A DNA stretch of 22,384 nt from Acidobacteria bacterium UBA2999 (lineage in GTDB: Bacteria > Acidobacteriota > Vicinamibacteria > Vicinamibacterales > UBA2999), in NCBI GenBank assembly GCA_002346475.1, contig DDZV01000056.1, positions 1-22,384 of the forward strand. Reading direction: 5' to 3'. How positions within the stretch are numbered: the first letter of the stretch is position 1; each line of letters starts with the position of its first letter. The position numbers and the translations under genes were made by a program. Under the pieces are notes generated by a model, which ran no database searches, was not told the origin of the DNA, and saw only the letters and a program-made list of their open reading frames with translations. Below are positions 8,191 through 16,253 of this stretch, piece after piece.

Positions 8191-8909
8191 CCTTCGTCTG
8201 ACATCATCCACTGTAGCATTACGTGTCGCTTCAGCGGGTTCGTCATCCAAGAGGTGTCAGGTTCAGGAAGGTCGAGTGCCTCGCGCACCGTGAGCCACCC
8301 ACGAGGAATGTTAAATGTTCTCGTCTGTCCTTTACGTGTGACCCACCGCAAAGCATGGTTCTGCTCAGACTGTTCGGCCACCTGCAATGTCATACGAACA
8401 TCCTGTGCAACATAATCTAGGACTGTCTGGACATGGCCATCTGCCCATAATTGTGGTGCAAGTTCTCCAGAGACGCCTGGTGTTTTCCCCTCAATATCCA
8501 TAGCCTGAGCTACGTGCTTAATGCCAATTGGAAATCCTTTTTCGCACACCACATGAAACATCATATCGACATGATCACGTGCGAGTTGTCGGCACTCTGG
8601 ATATGCCTCTCCCTCCTCTGCCAACACGTCAAAATCGAAACCTGCACCATTCCACGTCAATAGGGTGTAACCCTGGGCCAGGTACGCAGTAAGTTCCTTG
8701 ATCACACCACGGACTTCATTACGAGACATACGCCCCGCTGGAGCACCAGCTGGCGTCACACCGTGCCAAAGAATAGGTTTGTCTGGAGTGTCACTTGCTA
8801 ATGCAGCGGCACAAGTAATGCCTAGCGGACGAGACTCTCGCCAGTCACTGCCTTGTACTGTGCTCGCCGTTTCAATATCAAATGCAAGATATTTCCGCAA
8901 AGCAGGCAC
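8187..8909 (-). CDS. Predicted DEDDy 3'-5' exonuclease (RNase H-like fold)
   Basis: A 240-residue nuclease of the DnaQ-like / PolB-exonuclease superfamily. All three exonuclease motifs are present: Exo I as FDIET (Asp11, Glu13), Exo II as TWNGAGFDFDVL (Asp92) and Exo III as YVAQDVRMT (Tyr166, Asp170). The Tyr makes it DEDDy type. These acidic residues bind two metals for removal of 3' nucleotides. There is no polymerase or helicase domain, so it is a stand-alone exonuclease acting on DNA or RNA; the substrate is unknown. The GTG start is preceded by AGGAAAG in good position. A tiny hydrophobic reading frame ends immediately upstream of this GTG. Its stop shares the palindrome CTAG (8187-8190) with the stop of the convergent HTTM-like gene. 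Confidence 0.85.
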   Translation of the reverse strand: MPALRKYLAFDIETASTVQGSDWRESRPLGITCAAALASDTPDKPILWHGVTPAGAPAGRMSRNEVRGVIKELTAYLAQGYTLLTWNGAGFDFDVLAEEGEAYPECRQLARDHVDMMFHVVCEKGFPIGIKHVAQAMDIEGKTPGVSGELAPQLWADGHVQTVLDYVAQDVRMTLQVAEQSEQNHALRWVTRKGQTRTFNIPRGWLTVREALDLPEPDTSWMTNPLKRHVMLQWMMSDEG

Positions 8910-8966
8910 CTACTTTCCTGCCAACATCACAAGCAACATGCTGATGCAAAAAACTATGAGCGCCAA
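8910..8966 (-). CDS. Possible 18-codon hydrophobic leader peptide
   Basis: Read on the minus strand, a TTG at 8966 opens an 18-codon frame encoding a hydrophobic peptide (MALIVFCISMLLVMLAGK) that stops with TAG immediately before the GTG of the exonuclease gene. An AGAAGG element lies upstream of the TTG. It looks like a single membrane helix. The frame is short, has no ATG at its start and may be chance; it is listed because of its tight junction with the next gene. Confidence 0.2.
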   Translation of the reverse strand: MALIVFCISMLLVMLAGK

Positions 8967-9008
8967 CGCTACGAAAACCTTCTAGAAATTTGTGAAACCT
9001 AAAGAGCC

Positions 9009-9950
9009 TTACTGAATCTCATCAAGGCCTTCCGTTAATTCAATATAAGTACCCCAGGGATCGGTTAGGAATGCTATCCCTAAATCAAGTTTTGGAATCG
9101 CCGTATAAGGCAGGGTTAGGTCGATACCCATCTCCTCCAGCTGCTTCGTAAAGGCTTCTAGGTTCTGTACCTCAAATCCAATATGGTCGAGAGCACGTCC
9201 CTTAGTTCCAGTCTGTCCAAAAATTCCAAGCTGCCGATCGCCAGTGTTTACACCCAGCACTACTTCCCTACCTTCACGGTCTTCAGAAGTAACTGGAGTT
9301 GCGGCAGGCGAGAAAGTCAGACTAACGCCTGGTAACGCTGCCGCATCAAATACACCGCGCTTGCCAGGTTTCGCACCAAACACTTTTGCGTACCAGGCCT
9401 GCATCTCTACGACATCAGGAGCCGCAAAGTGGATGTGATGGAGCCCAATTGACCCCTCCATTTCTTTAACTTCAAAGAGTTCAACTTTTGTGTCGTCTGG
9501 CGCCATCACAAACGCAACCACTGTATCCTGATCCTCAATAACAGCAATTCCGTCCTTCTCAAATGGCTGATACGATGGCGGCAACTCTTCTCTCGTGACA
9601 ATTGGATAGCCAGCCTCTTTAACAAGATCAAGCGTTGTTCGAAGATTGGGGACCTGGAATCCAATATGGTTGACTGAACTCCCCTTAGTCCCACCTGTCG
9701 GAGACATTGGGGTAAAAATTATAAAAACATTTGGAAACTTAACAATGTCCATTGGACCTAACTTAGCCGGTACTCCACCAAGCGTGTCTACCCAGAATTT
9801 TTGATGATCTTCAACACTCGTAATGTTGAGATGATGGTGGCCGTAAACCACTGGACCATCCTTTGCTGCAACCAGCTGTGCAAATGATATGGTTGGCACT
9901 GTTGCAACAAACATCGCCACCAGTAGACAAGTGCGAATCTTTCTCTTCAT
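9009..9950 (-). CDS. Exported two-domain VOC (glyoxalase-fold) protein
   Basis: This 313-residue protein has a clear Sec signal peptide (positive MKRKIR, hydrophobic LLVAMFVATVPTISFA, cleavage near residue 24). Two vicinal-oxygen-chelate modules follow. Domain 1 (about 36-165) carries candidate metal ligands in YGHHHLNI, VNHIGFQV and KVELFE. Domain 2 (about 172-308) has them in LHHIHFAAPD, LDHIGFEV and YIELTE. Retained His/His/Glu positions in both halves suggest two working metal sites, as in glyoxalase I or extradiol-dioxygenase-type enzymes. The substrate is unknown. VOC enzymes are usually cytosolic, so export is notable. GGGAG lies seven bases before the ATG. Upstream there is a 10-base palindrome TTTCTAGAAA (9984-9993) and two GTTATTTT copies on the gene's strand, which may belong to its promoter. 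Confidence 0.88.
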   Translation of the reverse strand: MKRKIRTCLLVAMFVATVPTISFAQLVAAKDGPVVYGHHHLNITSVEDHQKFWVDTLGGVPAKLGPMDIVKFPNVFIIFTPMSPTGGTKGSSVNHIGFQVPNLRTTLDLVKEAGYPIVTREELPPSYQPFEKDGIAVIEDQDTVVAFVMAPDDTKVELFEVKEMEGSIGLHHIHFAAPDVVEMQAWYAKVFGAKPGKRGVFDAAALPGVSLTFSPAATPVTSEDREGREVVLGVNTGDRQLGIFGQTGTKGRALDHIGFEVQNLEAFTKQLEEMGIDLTLPYTAIPKLDLGIAFLTDPWGTYIELTEGLDEIQ

Positions 9951-10052
9951 GACACGCTCCCGTTAATAAAAAATAACATCCTATTTCTAGAAAATAACGC
10001 CAATCCTAAACTAAGTCTTGCTCCATGTCACGATTACACGAAGAAACTACTG

Positions 10053-10724
10053 CTAACTGTCAGTAGCAATCCCGTGACGCACTGCCCAATCGCGTGTTCG
10101 ATGTCCGCCATGACTTGCACGTACGACCTGGATTAAATCATCAGGACTATCGACATCACAAGTCTCGGCTATCAACTGTACAGCCATCTTTGCAGTGCGA
10201 GCACGAGCCAATGTTTCTTCAAGAACAGTTGAAACGCCCCACGTTACCCCTTGAAACAAAGCTGCTGGTGTCCGAGTAGCCCCCAAAAGGTAATAGCCCC
10301 CGTCGGTGGCTGGTCCAAGTAGCACTACGTCAGGATTTTCACACAGTGCTTTCTCTGCTTCCTGTAAAACACCTGCAGACAAAAGAGGCAGATCGGATCC
10401 TATCAATAGCACCCCAGGAATATCCTGCGATAACAAATCATTGAACACCGCTTGCATGCGGTCTCCCAAGTCGCCATCTTGCTGACAAATTAAGGGCACA
10501 TCCCAAGGAACAAGAGACCGTAACTCTTCCTCCGCTTCAGGCGGTGTAAAGTAAACCACTCGTTTGAGTCCGGAGCGCGCTATTGCCTCTAACGTATCAA
10601 GTAAAAGTGCTTCAGCAAGCTGAGGGTCTGGCTCATGTCCAAGTGTTTTAAATAACCGTGTTTTACCACCAGACGAAGGCGCACGCGTTAAGACCGCGAC
10701 GATAACCGATTTTGAAGAAACCAA
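10053..10724 (-). CDS. DUF2064 / TIGR04282-type transferase (rSAM/selenodomain-associated transferase 1)
   Basis: This nucleotidyl- or glycosyl-transferase-like GT-A fold protein matches the family annotated as arsenosugar-biosynthesis glycosyltransferase TIGR04282. Motifs are VAVLTRAPSSGGKTRLFKTLG at the N-terminus (the usual AKAPxPGxxKTRL), IGSDLPLLSAGVL (acidic nucleotide-sugar/metal site) and LLGPATDGGYYLLG. The reading frame opens at ATG 10766, which would overlap msrQ by 79 bases. TTG at 10724 is preferred because it puts the protein start just before the first beta strand and has GGAG upstream; this gives 224 residues and a 37-base overlap with msrQ. The substrate is not established for most members. 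The overlap indicates co-transcription with msrPQ. Confidence 0.85.
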   Translation of the reverse strand: MVSSKSVIVAVLTRAPSSGGKTRLFKTLGHEPDPQLAEALLLDTLEAIARSGLKRVVYFTPPEAEEELRSLVPWDVPLICQQDGDLGDRMQAVFNDLLSQDIPGVLLIGSDLPLLSAGVLQEAEKALCENPDVVLLGPATDGGYYLLGATRTPAALFQGVTWGVSTVLEETLARARTAKMAVQLIAETCDVDSPDDLIQVVRASHGGHRTRDWAVRHGIATDS

Positions 10725-11281
10725 AAAATTCGAACTCCAAGCAACACACTCAGTGCAATCGCCCATAAACGAGGTTCTCTAATATCAGCTTTCACAAGCC
10801 ACCAAAAATGGAGAATCGCAATGCCCGCAGCAAGATAAATAAGTCGATGAAGTGACGTCCATCGACGCCCAAGACGTTGAATCATTTTCGTGTTTGATGT
10901 AATTGCTAACGGCAACAAAAGCAGATAGGTTGCCATGCCCGCTGTGATGAAAGGACGCTCGATAATATCTTCGACCATAAATCCAAACGCAAAAAATTGA
11001 TCGAGCACTGCCCACGCAAGCAAGTGAAGCGTCGCATAGAAAAAAGTAAACAACCCAAGCATCCGTCGCACACGGACAATCGAGTTCCAACCTGTAAGCC
11101 GGCGAAGAGGCGTGACCCCAAGGGTTATCATGAGCAACGCCAGTGCATAGGTGCCAGTCTGGTGCGTGATGTACTCGATTGGATTTGCTGTGAGGTTGCC
11201 TGTGAACGCGTTAACTAGCAGCAGAATCAGCGGGAATCCTGCCACGACAAAAACACCCCTCTTTAGAACGTCATTTGTCAA
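10688..11281 (-). CDS. msrQ: MsrQ, heme-binding membrane subunit of methionine sulfoxide reductase MsrPQ
   Basis: MsrQ (YedZ) is the inner-membrane b-type cytochrome that passes electrons from the quinone pool or flavin reductase to periplasmic MsrP. The 197-residue protein has about six membrane helices of the ferric-reductase-like type. It shows NPIEYITHQTGTYAL and ITLGVTPLRRLTG near the N-terminus, RRMLGLFTFFYATLHLLAW (His candidate for heme), and WTSLHRLIYLAAGIAILHFWW (two His candidates). These match the conserved family blocks. It starts at TTG 11281, whose TTGA overlaps the msrP stop, indicating coupled translation. The 3' end overlaps the downstream transferase gene. Confidence 0.95.
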   Translation of the reverse strand: MTNDVLKRGVFVVAGFPLILLLVNAFTGNLTANPIEYITHQTGTYALALLMITLGVTPLRRLTGWNSIVRVRRMLGLFTFFYATLHLLAWAVLDQFFAFGFMVEDIIERPFITAGMATYLLLLPLAITSNTKMIQRLGRRWTSLHRLIYLAAGIAILHFWWLVKADIREPRLWAIALSVLLGVRIFWFLQNRLSSRS

Positions 11282-12243
11282 TATTCTTTCCGAAGATCCA
11301 TGCCCGCATACATTGAAGCTACGGCATCTCCGTAACCATTAAACATCAGCGTCTTCCTACGAAAAAACTCTCCAATACGACGCTCGGTTGCCTGACTCCA
11401 ACGAGGATGATCAACCTCAGGGTTTACATTTGAGTAAAATCCGTACTCACGAGCATTTTGAATTTGCCAAGTATTTAAAGGCTGACGCTCAACGAACTTA
11501 ATCCGAACAATTGATTTAACTCCTTTGAAGCCATATTTCCAAGGCACCACCAGGCGAATCGGTGCTCCGTTTTGATTTGGCAACACCTCACCATATAGCC
11601 CAACCGCAAGGATAGTTAGTGGGTGTGTTGCCTCGTCAAGTCGTAACCCCTCAACATATGGCCAGTCCAACACAGGATAACGTTGTCCAGGCATCTGCCG
11701 CGTATCAACAAGTGTCTCCATCTGAACAAACTTAGCCCGAGAAGTTGGCTCAACTTGCTTGATGATGTCTGCAAAAGGAATACCCACCCACGGGATGACC
11801 ATCGACCACCCTTCCACGCAACGCATTCGATAGACACGTTCCTCAAGCGTAAAAGGTTTTATGAAATCATCTAGATCGTAAGAACCAGGCTTGCCTACTT
11901 CTCCATCAATGGTGAGCGTCCATGGCTTTGGATTAAGAGTGTGAGCATTACGTGCAGGATCTTCTTTCTCTGTGCCAAATTCGTAAAAATTATTGTACCC
12001 AGTTACCGCATCGTACCGCGTCAACTTTTCTCCTGTTGTACTAAGCGGACTCTTTTGTACGTTTGCCAACTCCGTAAGCCCACCCTGAGCAGTGAGACTT
12101 GTTAACGCAGGCGGAACCATGGCTGACACGACAGTTGCCAACGCACCTCCAGAGGTGGATTGAATAAACTCTCGACGTCTGAGATAAAGTGACTTCGGAG
12201 TAATTTCAGACGAACGAATGTCACTTGCTTTTCTGATCAGCAT
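11278..12243 (-). CDS. msrP: MsrP, periplasmic molybdopterin methionine sulfoxide reductase catalytic subunit
   Basis: MsrP (YedY) reduces oxidised methionine in periplasmic proteins using a molybdopterin cofactor. A Tat signal is present: three arginines in SLYLRRREFIQ (R22-R24) before a hydrophobic stretch. The sulfite-oxidase-fold core has the Mo-ligand Cys142 in VYRMRCVEGWSMVIPW, plus WTLTIDGEVGKPG, QNGAPIRLVVPWKYGFKG and the tail WSQATERRIGEF. ATG 12243 is preferred over the longer TTG at 12270: the resulting N-terminus MLIRKASDIRSSEITP aligns with known MsrP starts, and AGGGG lies nine bases upstream. The product is 321 residues. It is first in an operon with msrQ and a transferase, and diverges from another glycosyltransferase. 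Function needs TatABC and molybdenum-cofactor synthesis encoded elsewhere. Confidence 0.97.
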   Translation of the reverse strand: MLIRKASDIRSSEITPKSLYLRRREFIQSTSGGALATVVSAMVPPALTSLTAQGGLTELANVQKSPLSTTGEKLTRYDAVTGYNNFYEFGTEKEDPARNAHTLNPKPWTLTIDGEVGKPGSYDLDDFIKPFTLEERVYRMRCVEGWSMVIPWVGIPFADIIKQVEPTSRAKFVQMETLVDTRQMPGQRYPVLDWPYVEGLRLDEATHPLTILAVGLYGEVLPNQNGAPIRLVVPWKYGFKGVKSIVRIKFVERQPLNTWQIQNAREYGFYSNVNPEVDHPRWSQATERRIGEFFRRKTLMFNGYGDAVASMYAGMDLRKEY

Positions 12244-12346
12244 GACCTTATGCCCCTTCCTGTCGTGCAACCAGCCTTAAATCCTGTCTGAAGGCTACCA
12301 TTTCTGTCATTATGCCAAACAATAGCAACTCTGAAACCCTGCGCTA

Positions 12347-13021
12347 ATGCCTCAAGTCTCACTTATTATCCCCGTCTTTGGTGATACAGCCCAAGCAAGT
12401 AAGCTCTTAGTGACTTTAGTGCCCGATTCTAGGGTAGAAATCATCATCGTAGACGGAGACTGTGACTTGACCCTGGATACGCTTGCTGCGTCCAGACCTG
12501 ACGTTAAGTTACTGCGAACATCCCCCGGACGTGGCCGACAGATGAACGTAGGTGGAACTAATGCAACTGGAAATTGGTTGCTTTTTCTTCACGCTGACTG
12601 TCGCTTACCCCACAAATGGCTAACAGCCATAGACTCTGCAGGACAAGACCCAGCTACCGTTGGAGGTTGGTTTCAGTTTCAACTAGACACACAAGTATGG
12701 CAAGCCAGGATTCTAGAGTCTTTTGTTGCGCTAAGAATCAAGATCTGGCACTTACCGTACGGCGATCAGGGAATATTCGTAAAAAGAATGGTTTTTAAAA
12801 AGATGGGCGGCTTCCGCGAATGGCCCCTCATGGAAGACGTAGACTTTGTACGACGACTACAGAAAAAAGGAAAAGTTTGTCCATCAGCACTACCGGTAGT
12901 TACCTCGGCGCGACGATGGGAACGAGACGGTTGGGTTAACAGAAGCGCCAGGAATCTGATCCTAATAAGCCTGTACTGTATTGGGGTCTCGCCAACACAC
13001 TTAGCAAAGTGGTATAGATAG
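12347..13021 (+). CDS. TIGR04283-type glycosyltransferase (rSAM/selenodomain-associated transferase 2)
   Basis: This 224-residue GT-2 family transferase has a GT-A fold. Motifs in order are SLIIPVFGD, EIIIVDGDCDLT, RTSPGRGRQMNVGG (characteristic of the TIGR04283 group), LLFLHADCRLP with the DxD-like metal site, and PYGDQGIFVKRMVFKKMGGF followed by PLMEDVDFVRRL with the acceptor-site ED. Members are annotated as arsenosugar-biosynthesis glycosyltransferases because some sit near the radical SAM enzyme ArsS, but most have no proven substrate. The gene diverges from msrP across about 100 bases. No clear Shine-Dalgarno site precedes the ATG. Its sister family (TIGR04282-type) is at the end of the msrPQ operon. 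Confidence 0.9.
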   Translation: MPQVSLIIPVFGDTAQASKLLVTLVPDSRVEIIIVDGDCDLTLDTLAASRPDVKLLRTSPGRGRQMNVGGTNATGNWLLFLHADCRLPHKWLTAIDSAGQDPATVGGWFQFQLDTQVWQARILESFVALRIKIWHLPYGDQGIFVKRMVFKKMGGFREWPLMEDVDFVRRLQKKGKVCPSALPVVTSARRWERDGWVNRSARNLILISLYCIGVSPTHLAKWYR

Positions 13022-13072
13022 CAATCATTTGTTTGGGCCAGAAACACCTAAAAGGCTGTCTCTAGTTAATTC

Positions 13073-14584
13073 TTATTGGACCCTCCTCCAATCGCCAGCC
13101 TGTTCAACTGCTCGAGCAAAGCATGTCTCTGCACGCATTTCGGCTTCACGCTGTACTACTGCAGAAACTGCCATCGTCAACTCAGCATCCGACGGACACT
13201 TCAATCGACGAGAGGATGCTGGCTGCAACGGAGTTCCTGGTACTCGAGCAAAGTAATGAGCACCACCCACTTGCGTCCAAACAGGACGTCCGGTAAAAGT
13301 CTGACCCATCAATACTCGTGCCACTCCTGCACGAAGTGCTGCCACCAAACCATTTCTTTGCTCAAGTACTGCCAGGGGTGCCAGATCAATCCTTGTCCCG
13401 GTAACTACACTCGCCACCCACCATGGATGCCCAGTCTTCTGACGAAAGCTACCAATACTGTCATGTAGCTCAATCACAAGTGGCCCTGCAGTAACACCTA
13501 AAGCACGCCCAATCTCCTCCTGTGCCTGAGCAGCGACCTCTATCAATGCTGCTTTATCAATCCCAACATTAGTTGGTACCCACGCACTAATATTTGACAG
13601 GACAGCAGCCTCTCTGTTCTCAGAAGTATTGGCTACCCTCAAATTGGCATTGCCTGGTTGATCTATATCCAACGTAGAAATGCGAAGCCCTGGATAATAA
13701 CGGCCAAGGATTTGACCAGCTGACTCGCCTCGTGCTGCACGCCGGCCAGCACCAATGACACACATGCCGACACCATGACCAGCACCCCGACCTGTAAAAC
13801 GGTAACCCTGACGAGTTCGTTGGATGGTGAATGCAGTACTAGGAATCACAGTATAGCCAACTACACTACGAAAATTATCTCCAGCTATTACATCTGGCCG
13901 TAGGCCAACGAGACGGAGCTGAGCCACTCGACCAGAGGCGCTCCGACGCGTGATGTCAAGACTGCTAAGGCGAGGACCAGCAAAGCCTGCCTTAAGTAAA
14001 GCCTGTCTCAATTCAACGGTCGTGAGCTCTACCACCCACGGCTTGTCATGTTTACACACATCGTCCTCAACAGACCGGAGATAAGGACGAGACACTGTCC
14101 CAGGCCAAACTTCAGTTACGGCTTCAGATTGACCTCCGCAAGAAGCGTAATAAAACACCTCAGCCAATCCATCCTTGTGCAACAAAAGCTGTCCAGACGT
14201 CACCAACGCTGCGTGGCGTGAAGCTGTAGTGGCAACACGCATGACCTGACAGTGAGTGGTGTCGCAAATATCGAATCCGTCACGTTGATGTCGACCTTGA
14301 TTCACCAGCACATAAGTACGAATAGCAATAGCAAGGGCTTGCTGCGCCGCCGGAGCGGCACGCGGTGCACTCTCACCTGCTAGTACTCGTGCAACATAAA
14401 CTTCAAGAGGAACATCTTCCGTCTTTCCGCTACCTGCACCCCCAATACCTACACGAATGATTTTTCCATGACTCGCTTCAATTAACTCTTGGTCGCTTAC
14501 ATCCCCCTGTCCGGACGCAAAAGGTACAGAACCAACTACCAACACCATAATCATTAATAAGGGCCTGCTTGCACGAACAAGCAC
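13073..14584 (-). CDS. Exported SpoIID/LytB-domain protein with degenerate peptidase-MA-like C-terminus
   Basis: The N-terminal half is a SpoIID domain, the fold of lytic transglycosylases that cleave denuded peptidoglycan. It retains the catalytic Glu71 in VLAGESAPRAAPAAQQALAI, the IRTYVL block, EVFYYASCGGQSE, and GRGAGHGVGMCVIGAG (about 267-275). The C-terminal part (about 345-503) resembles a peptidase-MA (gluzincin) domain, with RIDLAPLAVLEQ, then LRAGVARVLMG where an HExxH site is expected, then RPVWTQVGGAHYFA where a PxWLxEGLAEYFA-type motif is expected. The zinc ligands are missing, so it is probably non-proteolytic. The frame opens at GTG 14641, but GTG 14584 is preferred: GAGAAGGG lies seven bases upstream, and the N-terminus becomes a compact signal peptide ending near FASG. 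The product is then 503 residues. It probably acts in the periplasm on cell wall. Confidence 0.85.
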   Translation of the reverse strand: MLVRASRPLLMIMVLVVGSVPFASGQGDVSDQELIEASHGKIIRVGIGGAGSGKTEDVPLEVYVARVLAGESAPRAAPAAQQALAIAIRTYVLVNQGRHQRDGFDICDTTHCQVMRVATTASRHAALVTSGQLLLHKDGLAEVFYYASCGGQSEAVTEVWPGTVSRPYLRSVEDDVCKHDKPWVVELTTVELRQALLKAGFAGPRLSSLDITRRSASGRVAQLRLVGLRPDVIAGDNFRSVVGYTVIPSTAFTIQRTRQGYRFTGRGAGHGVGMCVIGAGRRAARGESAGQILGRYYPGLRISTLDIDQPGNANLRVANTSENREAAVLSNISAWVPTNVGIDKAALIEVAAQAQEEIGRALGVTAGPLVIELHDSIGSFRQKTGHPWWVASVVTGTRIDLAPLAVLEQRNGLVAALRAGVARVLMGQTFTGRPVWTQVGGAHYFARVPGTPLQPASSRRLKCPSDAELTMAVSAVVQREAEMRAETCFARAVEQAGDWRRVQ

Positions 14585-14707
14585 TAACTGACCCTTCTCA
14601 TATAGCTGCATAATGACTCTGGACTGATTCATTAGTCGCACTCACTGCCAATGCTTAGAAACTCTGGTATATCCTTTGAAAAAACATGAGCAATCACAAC
14701 ATCATTG

Positions 14708-15124
14708 CTACAACTTCCGTGTACAACCAGGACGGCATCGGCACTGGATGGTTAAATCGCCATCCGTATAGTAGTCATAAGTCAGTTCTTCTCCTGGCTC
14801 GATCCGGCGAGCAGCAATGATCCATATTGTTTTCCCAAGAACGTTACTGTAACAATTTGGTTTACATGCATGGTTTATAAACCGTGCAGTATTGCCACCT
14901 ACGTTAGCGTCACGAACCCAACGACGGTTCACCGTAAAGCACCAAATACAACCCTTGCTTAGATACTTATCCTCTCGATCTAAACTTTCCTTATGACTAA
15001 TAAGCTCTCCTGCATAGTCAATAATGTGTTTATTCTTATTAATTGGCTCAAGTGCAAACACACCCCAGCCGTGGACTTTTGATTTTCGTCGTACAATACG
15101 AGGTAAATACTTCTTGTATCCCAT
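14708..15124 (-). CDS. SET-domain protein lysine methyltransferase-like, with post-SET cysteines
   Basis: This 138-residue stand-alone SET domain uses S-adenosylmethionine to methylate lysines in proteins. The SAM-binding HGWGVFA is at 18-24, RFINHACKPNC at 81-91 with the Asn84-His85 knot residues, and GEELTYDYY with catalytic-site Tyr116 and Tyr118. A post-SET cluster, C128-x-C130-x3-C134, can form a zinc site with Cys91. The spacing differs by one from the common eukaryotic CxCx4C. No DNA-binding or other domain is attached, so the target is unknown. The frame can extend to TTG 15142, but ATG 15124 is taken as the start; neither has a good ribosome site. It diverges from the radical SAM gene with only 36 bases between starts, so their promoters must overlap or lie inside coding sequence. 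Confidence 0.88.
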   Translation of the reverse strand: MGYKKYLPRIVRRKSKVHGWGVFALEPINKNKHIIDYAGELISHKESLDREDKYLSKGCIWCFTVNRRWVRDANVGGNTARFINHACKPNCYSNVLGKTIWIIAARRIEPGEELTYDYYTDGDLTIQCRCRPGCTRKL

Positions 15125-15160
15125 AGCAACCAAGGATATCAAAGGACATAATAAGAACGT

Positions 15161-16171
15161 ATGAGTACATCAGGAATATCTTCTGGAGAGGTCATTAAAG
15201 CCTGGGGGAACATCCTTAGTGGTTACCGGCCTAATGTCTCAATTGAGATTACACGTGAGTGCCCACTGACCTGTCCTGGTTGCTATGCCTACGGTGATGA
15301 ACACCTCGGTGGAGAGGTCACTCTTCGTGGATTAGCCGACTATAAGGGTGAAGAGCTTATTTCTCGGTTTAAGGCCTTAATTGACAAATATCGTCCACAG
15401 CACGTAGACATTGTTGGAGGCGAACCTCTCGTCCGTTATCGTGAGCTTAATACCATCCTACCCTGGCTTGCTGAACAGAATATTCATACCCAGGTTGTCA
15501 CGAGTGCTGTCCGCCCTATTCCATTGGAATGGGCTACATTACGACGTCTGCAAATTTGTGTCTCGATTGATGGTCTGCAACCGGAGCATGATATTCGCCG
15601 AACACCTGCTACCTATGAACGTATCCTCAAACACATTGAGGGCCACCAAGTTACCGTTCATTGCACCGTTACACGACAACAAGTGAGACGCGCTGGCTAC
15701 CTCGAAGAATTTCTTCGTTTCTGGCAAGACAATCCGAATACTCGACTGATTTGGTTTAGCTTGTACACCCCTCAAAAAGGTGAAATCTCTGACGAACGGC
15801 TAACCCTCAATGATCGTGCACAAGTGATCTCTGATTTGCGCACAATACGATCACAGTTCAGTAAACTTCAGCTGTTCGATGGCATGCTCGACGTATACGC
15901 TCATCCTCCAGAGTCACCGGAGGAATGTATCTTTGCTCAAACTACTGAATGTTTTTCCTCAGATTTAGAACGCCACATTACGCCTTGTCAATTTGGAGGC
16001 GATCCTGATTGCAACAATTGTGGATGCATAGCTTCGGCAGGCCTTGAAGCCATCGGCAGACATCGACTCTTCGGTTATATTCCTGTTGGTAAAATCTTCA
16101 ATGTCTCACTCAAAGCTGGCACAGCAATGAAACATATTAAGGGTAGACTGAACCCATATCTACCCACTTAA
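15161..16171 (+). CDS. Radical SAM protein with Cys-rich (SPASM-like) C-terminus
   Basis: This 336-residue radical SAM enzyme binds a [4Fe-4S] cluster through C34-x3-C38-x2-C41 in ITRECPLTCPGCYAYGDEH and generates a 5'-deoxyadenosyl radical from SAM. Other core elements are DIVGGEPLVRY (GGEP at 86-89), the TQVVTSAVRP strand and LQICVSIDGLQPEHD. The C-terminal part holds Cys256, 264, 276, 284, 287 and 289, including CNNCGC, reminiscent of a SPASM/twitch auxiliary cluster site. SPASM enzymes often modify peptides or oxidise alcohols; the substrate here is unknown. No obvious precursor peptide gene is next to it. It is not ArsS-like, despite the two transferases a few kilobases away. It diverges from the SET gene and is followed on the same strand by DUF3891. 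Confidence 0.88.
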   Translation: MSTSGISSGEVIKAWGNILSGYRPNVSIEITRECPLTCPGCYAYGDEHLGGEVTLRGLADYKGEELISRFKALIDKYRPQHVDIVGGEPLVRYRELNTILPWLAEQNIHTQVVTSAVRPIPLEWATLRRLQICVSIDGLQPEHDIRRTPATYERILKHIEGHQVTVHCTVTRQQVRRAGYLEEFLRFWQDNPNTRLIWFSLYTPQKGEISDERLTLNDRAQVISDLRTIRSQFSKLQLFDGMLDVYAHPPESPEECIFAQTTECFSSDLERHITPCQFGGDPDCNNCGCIASAGLEAIGRHRLFGYIPVGKIFNVSLKAGTAMKHIKGRLNPYLPT

Positions 16172-16253
16172 ATCAACTGACCCTACTGATACAGTCCCTT
16201 CACTCAAGGCACTGTGCTGCAGAACAAAAAGACCCATGCCAACAACCAGGCAC

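Noticed and set aside
13076..13468. 130-codon plus-strand frame antisense to the SpoIID gene
   Set aside because: Cys/His/Ser-rich shadow translation without domain content; the minus strand has a coherent SpoIID protein.
10053..16171. Possible complete arsenosugar biosynthesis locus, given TIGR04282-type, TIGR04283-type and radical SAM genes
   Set aside because: No arsM is present, and the radical SAM protein lacks ArsS-like features; its C-terminus is SPASM-like and it pairs with SET and DUF3891 instead.
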